A stretch of DNA of 10,973 bases, from positions 1-10,973 of the forward strand of contig JAMPAO010000087.1 in assembly GCA_023667165.1 (NCBI GenBank), given 5' to 3'. The stretch is from Ruminococcus sp. (GTDB lineage Bacteria > Bacillota > Clostridia > Oscillospirales > Ruminococcaceae). The translations under genes were made by a program, and so were the position numbers. Position 1 is the first letter of the stretch. Each line of letters starts with the position of its first letter. The notes below the pieces were generated by a model that was given only the letters and a program-made list of their open reading frames with translations, made no database searches and was not told the DNA's origin. Shown one piece after another: positions 1 to 6,228 of the stretch.

Positions 1-151
1 AAACATCGCTAAATTTCCGCTTGACGGGCGGCGGTTTGCCGAAAACAGCGGTCTTCCTGCGGCGAATGAAAAACGGCGGTTCCTTATTTTTACCAATTTA
101 TTGACTATAAACCCGCTGTAATACCGTATGCGTTTTTGTGAATTTTTAACG

Positions 152-180
152 TTGCATTTTTTTCCTTTATGTGATATAAT
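152..180 (+). promoter_or_regulatory. SigA-type promoter with extended -10 for the GGDEF gene
   Basis: TTGCAT at 152-157 (-35) is separated by exactly 17 bases from a perfect TATAAT at 175-180. A TG at 172-173 adds the extended -10 form TGnTATAAT. This predicts a start near 187 and a leader of about 40 bases. The ribosome binding site GGAGG at 213-217 lies 8 bases before the ATG at 226. Confidence 0.75.
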
Positions 181-225
181 AAAATATAACTATCTGTTTC
201 TCTGCGTTTCACGGAGGTATTTCGA

Positions 226-1365
226 ATGAAGATTAATCTGCTTGATCTGGATATAGCCAGCAAATTCAAATATCAAGCCATGTTTTTTGCCTGCGCTTTG
301 ATACATACGGTGTTTTTCCTGGTCTTTGCTCTTTCAAAAATATATCTGCTTATGACCGTAAACGTGGTAAGCATAATATTTTATATAGCGGGCGCTTACA
401 AATGCGGCACGGACGACTTTGAAAAGCACGCCCTGAAATGGGTGGTGATGGTCTACGGGGAGATCACCTTCCACGCCGTTTTATGCACGATACATCTGGG
501 GTACGACACGTATTTTTTTATATACGCCATGGTCGAGCTGGCGGTATCGGCATATATGCTGTTTTTTGCCTGCGGAAAAAAGATATTCAGCAAAATGATA
601 ATTATTTTTATGTGCCTGTCCCTGACCTCCCTTGCGGGCTGCCAGATATATTTCACTTTCAAGCCGCCCTTATATGAGTGGTTCTTCAAAAGGACTCTTT
701 CCGACGGTGTCGTCAGCCTGATGCGGCTGATGAACATCGTTTTCGGCACTTTCACCACATTTGTGTTTATCGTAATGTTCATAATCGAGATAAATTCCCT
801 TATACGGCAGTTAAACGGCGCGAACGACAAGCTCACCTATACCGCCATGCACGATTCGCTTACGGGACTGTACAACCGCCACAGTCTTAAGGATTTCTTT
901 GAGGCTCTTGCCGAAAGCGGCAGCGAATACTGCGTTGCCCTGGGAGATATCGACAACTTCAAAAAGGTAAACGACACCTACGGTCACGACTGCGGCGACG
1001 CCGTTCTGATAAAGGTTTCGGACATCATCAAGGACAGCGTGAAGGAACGGGAGCTTGCCTGCCGCTGGGGAGGCGAGGAGATACTCATTATAATGCTGGG
1101 CAGCCACGATGAATGCCTTGACCGCATGGCTTCGATAAAAGAACGGATAAACTCCAGCATTGTCAAAGCCGACAGCAGCACCATTAACGTGACAATGACC
1201 TTCGGCTTTGCCGACTGCCACGAGGTGGAAAAAAACGGGAAAAACCTTATGGATTCAATAGTTATCCTTGTGGACGGCCGCCTTTACAAGGGCAAAAACA
1301 GCGGCAAGAACATTATCATCAGCGGAGAATCCGTACAGGCAGACTGCGGAGCTGTTCAGCGGTGA
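226..1365 (+). CDS. Membrane-anchored GGDEF diguanylate cyclase
   Basis: Predicted to make cyclic di-GMP from two GTP at the inner face of the membrane. Residues 1-190 hold about six hydrophobic segments (roughly 19-35, 40-57, 71-90, 100-119, 123-141 and 169-189), a MASE-like membrane sensor region that I cannot assign to a named family. The GGDEF domain follows at about 203-365. It opens with HDSLTGLYNR at 209-218 and carries DIDNFKKVND at 241-250. The signature is GGEE at 282-285, followed by Ile instead of the usual Phe. By alignment to PleD, the metal ligands D241 and E284, the neighbouring E285 and the guanine-binding N249 and D258 are all present, so it is probably active. The inhibitory RxxD site is replaced by KERE (273-276 region), so product feedback may be weakened. 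No EAL domain is seen. The last 15 or so residues lie in a hairpin-forming stretch. The GNAT gene follows after 82 bases, possibly cotranscribed. Confidence 0.9.
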   Translation: MKINLLDLDIASKFKYQAMFFACALIHTVFFLVFALSKIYLLMTVNVVSIIFYIAGAYKCGTDDFEKHALKWVVMVYGEITFHAVLCTIHLGYDTYFFIYAMVELAVSAYMLFFACGKKIFSKMIIIFMCLSLTSLAGCQIYFTFKPPLYEWFFKRTLSDGVVSLMRLMNIVFGTFTTFVFIVMFIIEINSLIRQLNGANDKLTYTAMHDSLTGLYNRHSLKDFFEALAESGSEYCVALGDIDNFKKVNDTYGHDCGDAVLIKVSDIIKDSVKERELACRWGGEEILIIMLGSHDECLDRMASIKERINSSIVKADSSTINVTMTFGFADCHEVEKNGKNLMDSIVILVDGRLYKGKNSGKNIIISGESVQADCGAVQR

Positions 1366-1388
1366 GCTGCCGGCAGTATGCCTGTACG
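1332..1388. repeat. Long imperfect inverted repeat across the end of the GGDEF gene
   Basis: Arms CGTACAGGC (1332-1340) and GCCTGTACG (1380-1388) are perfectly complementary over 9 bases. Going inward, ACTGC (1343-1347) pairs with GCAGT (1373-1377), GG (1348-1349) with CC (1370-1371), and AGCT (1350-1353) with AGCT (1365-1368), with small bulges. About 20 base pairs can form in all. The structure contains the GGDEF stop codon at 1363-1365. It is followed by TTAAATGCGG, not a T-run, so it is not a standard intrinsic terminator. It may stabilise or separate the two messages, or be a remnant of a small repeat element. Confidence 0.6.
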
Positions 1389-1447
1389 TTAAATGCGGTG
1401 ACCGATCCGAAAGATCAAACCGGAGCACCGACCAAAGGAGAGGAAAA

Positions 1448-2005
1448 ATGGAACACAAAGGCACTGTAACTCTCACATCACGACGGCTTATTTTACGCAA
1501 ATTCACTCTTGATGACGCTCCCGCCATGTTCGCCAACTGGGCAAACGACGAGGAGGTAACGCATTTTCTTACCTGGCAGCCCCACGGCGATACCGGCGTT
1601 ACCGAAAACGTTATAAAGGGCTGGCTGGAAGAGTATAAAAGTCCCTGCTGCTACAATTGGACCATCGCTTTCAAGGAAACGCCCTCAGAGCCGATAGGTT
1701 CTATCGCCGTTGTCCATCCTATTGACGAAAGGCTGAAGATCGCCGTTGTAGGCTACTGCCTCAGCCGCAGACACTGGCGCAAGGGCATAATGACAGAGGC
1801 GCTGGGAACGGTGCGCGATTTTATGTTCGACGAGGTGGGAGTGAACAAAATAGCTTCCTGGCACGACCCGCGAAATCCCAACTCCGGAGAGGTCATGAAA
1901 AAGTGCGGCTTGAAATATGAGGGTACCGTAAGGCAGGCGGATATCAACAATACGGGCGTATGCGACCTGTGCATCTACGGTCTGCTGGCAGACGAACGGT
2001 CTTAA
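1448..2005 (+). CDS. GNAT-family N-acetyltransferase (RimJ/RimL-like)
   Basis: A 185-residue cytoplasmic protein predicted to transfer acetyl from acetyl-CoA to an amine; the substrate is unknown. It opens with TSRRLILRKFTLDDA (residues 10-24), the usual start of the Acetyltransf_3 / RimJ-RimL group. The acetyl-CoA pyrophosphate-binding loop fits the segment RRHWRKGIMTEAL in the middle third, matching the R/QxxGxG/A pattern loosely. The Asn-Pro-Asn-Ser and later MKKCGLKYEG segments match the late part of the fold, where relatives have N(x)xS and a 'GF..EG' strand. Length is normal for the family. The start at 1448 is chosen because AAAGGAGAGG (1434-1443) sits 5-7 bases upstream. The frame stays open back to 1268, but that part overlaps the GGDEF gene and has no support. 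Relatives acetylate ribosomal protein N-termini, antibiotics or small amines. Nothing here chooses between them. Confidence 0.85.
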   Translation: MEHKGTVTLTSRRLILRKFTLDDAPAMFANWANDEEVTHFLTWQPHGDTGVTENVIKGWLEEYKSPCCYNWTIAFKETPSEPIGSIAVVHPIDERLKIAVVGYCLSRRHWRKGIMTEALGTVRDFMFDEVGVNKIASWHDPRNPNSGEVMKKCGLKYEGTVRQADINNTGVCDLCIYGLLADERS

Positions 2006-2078
2006 AAAAGGCGTCCGGCAGAAAACAGGCAGGGGACTCAAGGAAAAGACCGGCTAATATGAAGATTTGCGGCACATA

Positions 2079-2128
2079 CAAGATAAAAAGCGATTTGATC
2101 GGCGCTGCCTTAAAGGATCAAGATAAAA
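2079..2128. repeat. Direct and inverted short repeats upstream of the symporter gene
   Basis: CAAGATAAAA occurs at 2079-2088 and again at 2119-2128, exactly 40 bases apart. Between them TTGATC (2095-2100) and GATCAA (2116-2121) form an inverted repeat with a 15-base spacer. These are the only organised elements in 2006-2210. They could be an operator or a small hairpin in the leader of the transporter gene, but they are short enough to be chance. Confidence 0.25.
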
Positions 2129-2210
2129 TATAAAGCGGTCTTGCCTCTTAATTTTACGGACAATATCGGGGAAAAGTCCTTGAACACCAAAAAGAACGGA
2201 GCGATAGATC

Positions 2211-3650
2211 ATGACCTTTAATGAAATTCTCGTAAAGATCTACGATTATGTCTGGGGCGTTCCCCTGATAGTGCTGATCCTTTCGGCAGGACTGCTGCTG
2301 ACGGCGCGGACGGGGTTTATACAGGTGCGCCATCTGCCCCGTGCGCTGCGGCTGCTTTTCAAGAACGAGAGCGACGACGGATCGGGAGAGGTAAAAGGCG
2401 AGGTGACGGGCTTTGCCTCCCTCTGCACCGCTCTTTCAGCCACGATCGGCACCGGAAATATCGTAGGCGTCGCAACGGCGGTGGGTATCGGCGCGGGAGG
2501 TCCCGGGGCGCTGTTCTGGATGATAGCCGCCGCATTTTTCGGCATGGCTACAAAGTATTCCGAGGGTTTCCTCGCCGTAAAGTACCGCAATATCGACAAG
2601 GACGGTCATGTATTGGGCGGCCCTTTCTATTACATTGAAAACGGAATGGGCAAGAAATGGAAATGGCTGGCAAAAGTCTTTGCGTTTTTCGGCGCGTGCG
2701 TGGGACTTATGGGAATAGGCACATTTTCCCAGGTAAACGGCATTTCCTCGGCTGTTACCGGCTTTTTCGACCCAAACGGCGAAAATACCGTTACCCTGTT
2801 CGGCATGAGCTATTCGGTTATTACGGTGATAACGGCGTTTGTACTTGCCATAGCTGCGGGACTGGTGATTATCGGAGGAATAAAGCGCATAAGCAAGGTT
2901 TCCGAGATCGTAGTGCCGTTTATGGCAGCGCTTTACGTGCTGTCGGTGGTAACTCTGCTTATCAGCAATATAACAAGACTGCCCTCCGCCGTAACCGAGA
3001 TAATCCAAAGCGCGTTCGGCATACGCCCCATAGCGGGGGGAGCGTTGGGTTCTATGATGATATCCGTGAGAAACGGCGTCGCAAGAGGGATATTCTCAAA
3101 TGAATCCGGTCTGGGTTCCGCTCCCATAGCGGCGGCTGCGGCGAAAACCAAGGAACCTGTAAGACAGGGACTTATCTCCATGACGGGTACGTTTATTGAC
3201 ACCATCGTCATCTGCACCATGACGGGACTTTCCATTGTAATGATGGGTTCGTGGAGGAACGAATCGCTTCAGGGCGTACAGATAACCACCGACGCCTTTG
3301 AAAAGGGACTTGATTTTCTCCCGAACGGCGCTGCGGGATTTATTCTGATGATATGTCTGGTTTTCTTCGCCTTTACCACGATCCTCGGCTGGAACTACTA
3401 CGGAGAGCGCTGTCTTGAATATCTCAGCGGCAAAAACAAAAAAGCGGTGACGGTCTACCGCATACTTTATATCGCCGCAGTTTTTATAGGTCCGTATATG
3501 ACCGTGTCGGCGGTATGGACAATCGCCGATATATTCAACGGTCTTATGGCTCTGCCCAATATCATTGCGCTGTTTGCGCTGAACGGGGTGATCGCCGGGG
3601 ACACGGCGGATTATTTTAAGCGGCTCAAAAACGGAGAAATAAAGGAATAA
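2211..3650 (+). CDS. AGCS-family sodium:alanine/glycine symporter
   Basis: A 479-residue, highly hydrophobic membrane protein expected to import alanine or glycine with sodium (AlsT/AgcS/DagA type). Family hallmarks are intact. TGFASLCTALSATIGTGNIVGVA (66-88) is the conserved substrate/sodium-binding first core helix with its TGNIVG break. GGPFYYIENG is at 136-145. NESGLGSAPIAAAAA (297-311) is the second broken-helix signature, and GWNYYGERC (393-401) is close to the C-terminus. About ten to eleven hydrophobic helices can be counted, and the length is typical (450-490). The start is supported by GGAG at 2198-2201, 9 bases before the ATG. No clear sigma-A promoter or glycine riboswitch is visible in the 205-base upstream gap, and no convincing intrinsic terminator follows. 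Which amino acid is carried cannot be decided from the sequence alone. Confidence 0.95.
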   Translation: MTFNEILVKIYDYVWGVPLIVLILSAGLLLTARTGFIQVRHLPRALRLLFKNESDDGSGEVKGEVTGFASLCTALSATIGTGNIVGVATAVGIGAGGPGALFWMIAAAFFGMATKYSEGFLAVKYRNIDKDGHVLGGPFYYIENGMGKKWKWLAKVFAFFGACVGLMGIGTFSQVNGISSAVTGFFDPNGENTVTLFGMSYSVITVITAFVLAIAAGLVIIGGIKRISKVSEIVVPFMAALYVLSVVTLLISNITRLPSAVTEIIQSAFGIRPIAGGALGSMMISVRNGVARGIFSNESGLGSAPIAAAAAKTKEPVRQGLISMTGTFIDTIVICTMTGLSIVMMGSWRNESLQGVQITTDAFEKGLDFLPNGAAGFILMICLVFFAFTTILGWNYYGERCLEYLSGKNKKAVTVYRILYIAAVFIGPYMTVSAVWTIADIFNGLMALPNIIALFALNGVIAGDTADYFKRLKNGEIKE

Positions 3651-3747
3651 GCGCAAAATATGCCGGACAGAAAAGAACGGACAAACAGGGCGAAGCAAAA
3701 GCCCCGCCGGTCTTAACAGAAAATTTACAAATAATTTCTCAAACCTC

Positions 3748-3776
3748 TTGAAAAAAGACGGATAATGTGATATAAT
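3748..3776 (+). promoter_or_regulatory. SigA-type promoter with extended -10 for rpmE
   Basis: TTGAAA (3748-3753) and perfect TATAAT (3771-3776) are 17 bases apart. TG at 3768-3769 gives the extended -10 form. Predicted transcription start is about 3783, leaving a leader of about 90 bases before rpmE. This is one of the best promoters in the window, as expected for a ribosomal protein gene. Confidence 0.85.
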
Positions 3777-3787
3777 TTGATTTATTG

Positions 3788-3842
3788 TGATCATAACATA
3801 GCACTACTGTCCGAGGTAATGTGATGGGCTGCTATGACATCA
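3788..3842 (+). promoter_or_regulatory. Structured 5' leader of rpmE, candidate L31 autoregulatory element
   Basis: CATAGCA (3797-3803) pairs perfectly with TGCTATG (3830-3836). An outer TGAT/ATCA stem (3788-3791 with 3839-3842) extends it across an internal loop. An alternative inner pairing uses CAC/GTG (3802-3804 with 3821-3823) and TAC/GTA (3805-3807 with 3816-3818). The hairpin begins within a few bases of the predicted transcript start and ends before the ribosome binding site. L31 leader RNAs that bind the ribosomal protein are known in Firmicutes. I infer this is one from position and structure, without having matched the consensus. Confidence 0.35.
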
Positions 3843-3872
3843 TATTATTTCATGAAAGGAAGGTGCATACCA

Positions 3873-4076
3873 ATGAGAGAAGGAATCCATCCCGAGTACA
3901 AGGAAACTACCATCACCTGCGCTTGCGGCAATGTGATAAAGACGCGCTCCACAAAGGAGAACATCAGAGTTGAAATATGCTCGAAGTGCCACCCCTTCTA
4001 CACCGGCAAACAGAAGCTCGTTGATACGGGCGGACGTGTTGACCGTTTCAAGAAGCGTTTCGGTATGGACAAGTAA
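3873..4076 (+). CDS. rpmE: 50S ribosomal protein L31, zinc-binding (C+) type
   Basis: A 67-residue component of the large ribosomal subunit, where L31 helps bridge the two subunits. The start MREGIHPEY is the family's typical N-terminus. Four zinc ligands are present as C16-x-C18 and C36-x-x-C39, so this is the zinc-containing type A protein, not the zinc-free paralogue used under zinc limitation. The C-terminal GGRVDRFKKRFG is also characteristic. The frame is open upstream to 3834, but the ATG at 3873 is preceded by AAAGGAAGG (3855-3863) and fits the family length; the upstream extension lies in the leader hairpin. The gene has its own strong promoter and is closed by a terminator, so it is probably monocistronic. 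No prmC or rho neighbour, common in relatives, is seen next to it. Confidence 0.97.
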   Translation: MREGIHPEYKETTITCACGNVIKTRSTKENIRVEICSKCHPFYTGKQKLVDTGGRVDRFKKRFGMDK

Positions 4077-4096
4077 TTATAGAAATTTGACATGAA

Positions 4097-4135
4097 GCCT
4101 GCGCAAAAACCTGCATATATGGATTTTGCGCGGGC
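4097..4135 (+). other. Hairpin between rpmE and its terminator
   Basis: GCCTGCGCAAAA (4097-4108) pairs with TTTTGCGCGGGC (4124-4135) over 12 positions with one G-U. No T-run follows on the + strand, so it is not a terminator by itself. Its left arm is also perfectly complementary over 9 bases to the right arm of the next hairpin (4188-4196), so the two structures could compete. Confidence 0.6.
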
Positions 4136-4169
4136 AGAATGAACAAATTTCAATATCGATTACTGTAAA

Positions 4170-4207
4170 ATCCCGTCTGCGTGTAACTGCGCAGGCGGGA
4201 TTTTTTT
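4170..4207 (+). terminator. Rho-independent terminator after rpmE
   Basis: ATCCCGTCTGCG (4170-4181) and CGCAGGCGGGAT (4190-4201) form a 12-base-pair stem with one G-U and an 8-base loop, followed by seven T (4201-4207). Four A precede the stem, so it may also work on the other strand. It lies 94 bases after the rpmE stop. Confidence 0.93.
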
Positions 4208-4289
4208 ATTTGATAACAGCGGCATTTTTTATTTGTCTTACAGTTACCGGCAGGATATTTACGCCGCCGGTAAAAATTTTTGAAAAAAA

Positions 4290-4318
4290 TGAAACATTTT
4301 CGATCGCTGATGTATATT
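4290..4318 (+). promoter_or_regulatory. Candidate ECF-type, self-recognised promoter of the sigma/anti-sigma pair
   Basis: TGAAACATTTTC (4290-4301) matches the TGAAAC -35 element preferred by many ECF sigma factors. Fifteen bases later TGTA (4311-4314) is one base away from the common CGTA -10 core. ECF genes are usually autoregulated, so this is probably the target of the downstream sigma factor. The overlapping TATATT at 4313-4318 resembles a sigma-A -10, but TGAAAC is a poor sigma-A -35. The ECF reading is favoured, not proven. Confidence 0.5.
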
Positions 4319-4352
4319 ACTGACAGAAGATCAAATGAAAGGGGGAGCTTTC

Positions 4353-4834
4353 ATGATACCCGATTATGAAGAAACCGTCCGCCGATACAAGGACACGGTT
4401 TACAGAATAGCCTTTGCGGGATGTTCCTGCCGTCAGGACGCAGAGGACGTGTTTCAGGACGTTTTTTTAAGCTGTACATCTGCAAAAAGGAATTTGACAG
4501 CGAAGAACATCTGCGGTCATGGCTGATACGCGTCACGCTGAACTGCTGCAAGTTGCTGCGCCGTTCGGCATGGTTCAGAAAAAGGACGGAACTCAGCAAT
4601 GATATCCCTGCGGCGGAAAAGGCTGAAAACGAAACAGACGAAGCGGTCATCGCCGCCGTACGGGGACTGCCCGAAAAATACCGTGCAGTCGTGGAGATGT
4701 ACTATTACGAGGAAATGTCCTGCAAGGAGATCGCAGAGGCTCTGAAAATGAATGAAGCCACTGTCCGCACACGGTTAAAGCGCGGGAGAGAACGGCTGAA
4801 AAATGAATTGGAGGTACTAAGCTATGAAAGATGA
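4353..4834 (+). CDS. ECF RNA polymerase sigma factor, reading frame split by a -1 shift
   Basis: Directs RNA polymerase to a small regulon in response to an envelope signal. From ATG 4353 (GGGGGAG at 4341-4347) the first frame codes 39 sigma-like residues ending QDVFL, then runs out of register and stops at 4524-4526 (57 residues). The rest continues in the -1 frame from AAG at 4469 with KLYICKKEF. Joined at 4463-4469, the product is 160 residues, the usual ECF size. Region 2 spans about 7-70 and includes DAEDVFQDVFLKLY, whose second half is restored only by the shift. Region 4 spans about 98-153 with LPEKYR and a helix-turn-helix near 124-146. The second frame has no other damage over 121 codons. 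Its stop (4832-4834) overlaps the anti-sigma start by 11 bases. Without a shift only a truncated region 2 is made, probably inactive. It could be programmed frameshifting, slippage, a recent pseudogene or a sequence error. Confidence 0.85.
4463..4469 (+). other. Slippery heptamer U UUU UUA at the sigma-factor frame switch
   Basis: Seven T at 4462-4468 are followed by A at 4469. In the 0-frame the codons are GTT TTT TTA, giving X XXY YYZ = T TTT TTA, a classic -1 frameshift heptamer. Slipping here reads Phe-Leu then AAG CTG TAC, giving VFLKLY, the expected ECF sequence. An SD-like AGAGGA lies at 4442-4447, about 15 bases upstream, a little far for the dnaX arrangement. A weak 5-base-pair stem (4471-4475 with 4497-4501) follows closely. 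The stimulators are therefore unconvincing. Confidence 0.6.
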
Positions 4835-6056
4835 AATTATTAAAAAGGCTTTTGATCGGGTAAGACCATCGGAGGAGCTTGTGAGCAGCGTTCTGAATTT
4901 CAAGCAGGAAACAGTGCGCACAAAGAAAAAAATATCCGCAAGGCATATTATCGGCACTGCCGCCGCTGTCTGCGCTGTGCTTGCCTTCGGCGTTACCGCT
5001 GCGGCGGTGACGGGTCTTATCGACTTTAACGCGGTTTTCGGAATGTATGCTACGGTAAACGACAGCGAGCTTGGCGACGCTCTTTTCGGTACTGTTACGG
5101 ATTTCAGCTACAAGGTTTCCGACGACGATTACCAAATAAGCATTAAGGGCGTGACAGGCACGGACGGGGATATTATTGCGGTCGCAGAGCTAACACGCAA
5201 GGACGGCACGCCCGTTGCCGACCATTTTGTAAATCCCCTTCCCGCCGATGAGATCGGTCTTGACAATTTCCGAAGCGGCATTCACACAACGGATTTCGAA
5301 TTTTTTACGGGCGGATACGGCTCATATATCAACGAATCGGGGAATATTGAAATAGTCACCGAATTCAGCGGAAACAAAACCTCCGAAGCCAAAACGGTCA
5401 CAGTTGACGGAACAAACTTTTATCCCCTCGACGCCTATAATGATTTTTTGAGAGAAAACAATGTTTATAATATGGATCATGAGAATTTTACGGGATATGT
5501 CAAAAGAGAATCGACTTATGAGAACATTATCCCCGCAGACGTTGACGACAGCGGCATTATCGTCCTTGAACTGGAGTGGGAGTATTCTTTCGTGTTCAGT
5601 CCCAGCGACAAAGCCAGACAGACAAAATTCTTAGACGATCCCGAGGAAAACTTTGTATTCTGTCAGGGGATCTTCGGAACTCACCCAAAGGAGGACGGAG
5701 GACGTTATTCGGGCGAGGACGATCTGCTGCTTGTCTATGAAAACAGTGCGGACGTGACCTATATCGAGGCAGGTTCAACAGGCGCAAGAGTTGATTTTGT
5801 CTATCCCGAAAATGAATATGAAAAAACCATAGAATACAGTGTACATGCGTTTTACAACAGCGATATATACATTATACTTAAAGACGGCAGACATATGAAA
5901 GCGTTAACCGAAAACGGCTCGGCAAGCCGCTCGGGAGATATGACCGAATGGAGTTACAAACTCGTATATGCGGACGAGGACTGGGGAGTCAAATATATAG
6001 ACGCAGATGATATTTCCGCAATTTCAATAAACGGCACGGTTTACGAATTTGAATAA
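4824..6056 (+). CDS. Single-pass membrane anti-sigma-like protein (DUF4179-like)
   Basis: Likely holds the ECF sigma factor inactive until an outside signal is sensed. Residues 1-40 are a short, basic cytoplasmic tail containing FDRVRPSEELVSSVL, typical of small anti-sigma tails in Clostridia. Residues 41-65 form one transmembrane helix, and 66-410 are a large, acidic extracellular domain without a family I can name confidently. There is no HxxxCxxC zinc anti-sigma motif. Only two cysteines are present, one in the membrane helix, so disulphide sensing is unlikely. The pairing is inferred from position: the ATG overlaps the sigma stop by 11 bases, which suggests coupled translation, and GGAGG at 4810-4814 lies 9 bases upstream, so it can also be made independently when the sigma frame is not completed. 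The gene itself is intact. A terminator follows at once. The overall design recalls DUF4179 proteins next to sigma-70 family genes. Confidence 0.75.
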   Translation: MKDEIIKKAFDRVRPSEELVSSVLNFKQETVRTKKKISARHIIGTAAAVCAVLAFGVTAAAVTGLIDFNAVFGMYATVNDSELGDALFGTVTDFSYKVSDDDYQISIKGVTGTDGDIIAVAELTRKDGTPVADHFVNPLPADEIGLDNFRSGIHTTDFEFFTGGYGSYINESGNIEIVTEFSGNKTSEAKTVTVDGTNFYPLDAYNDFLRENNVYNMDHENFTGYVKRESTYENIIPADVDDSGIIVLELEWEYSFVFSPSDKARQTKFLDDPEENFVFCQGIFGTHPKEDGGRYSGEDDLLLVYENSADVTYIEAGSTGARVDFVYPENEYEKTIEYSVHAFYNSDIYIILKDGRHMKALTENGSASRSGDMTEWSYKLVYADEDWGVKYIDADDISAISINGTVYEFE

Positions 6057-6062
6057 CACAGG

Positions 6063-6096
6063 CAGGCTGTCACGGTAAGACTTGACAGCCTGTTTT
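6063..6096 (+). terminator. Rho-independent terminator after the anti-sigma gene
   Basis: CAGGCTGTCA (6063-6072) and TGACAGCCTG (6083-6092) form a perfect 10-base-pair stem with a 10-base loop, followed by TTTT (6093-6096). It starts only 6 bases after the stop codon and closes the sigma/anti-sigma unit. Confidence 0.88.
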
Positions 6097-6159
6097 GTGA
6101 TTATGCAATAAATGTTTTTGGCTTTTTTTGTGATATCCCACAAATTTAAATGTTCCCCC

Positions 6160-6188
6160 TTGACAAAATAAAAAAAAGAGTTTATTAT
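6160..6188 (+). promoter_or_regulatory. Near-consensus SigA-type promoter for the YigZ-family gene
   Basis: Perfect TTGACA (6160-6165) and TATTAT (6183-6188, five of six) are spaced by 17 bases. The predicted start is near 6195, about 34 bases before the ATG at 6229. AGGAGA (6217-6222) is the ribosome binding site, 6 bases from the start. Confidence 0.85.
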
Positions 6189-6228
6189 GGCGAAAGATAT
6201 TGCCAAATTTTAAGACAGGAGAAAAGCT

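Noticed and set aside
1..120. An open + strand frame of 39 codons ending at 118-120 that could be the tail of an upstream gene
   Set aside because: Too short, no recognisable motif, and another frame is open nearly as far. No partial gene is claimed for 1-120.
101..129. TTGACT at 101-106 as the -35 of a promoter
   Set aside because: No reasonable -10 lies 16-18 bases downstream; the TTGCAT/TATAAT pair at 152-180 is far better.
1268..1447. In-frame upstream extension of the acetyltransferase gene
   Set aside because: It overlaps the GGDEF gene, has no family match, and the ATG at 1448 has a strong ribosome binding site and the usual family N-terminus.
2006..2210. Glycine riboswitch before the AGCS symporter
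   Set aside because: Such riboswitches are common before this family, but no tandem aptamer-like structure or characteristic conserved core is visible here.
4126..4323. Possible 65-residue gene with a hydrophobic stretch between rpmE and the sigma gene
   Set aside because: It needs a TTG start without a ribosome binding site, and the terminator at 4170-4207 lies inside it.
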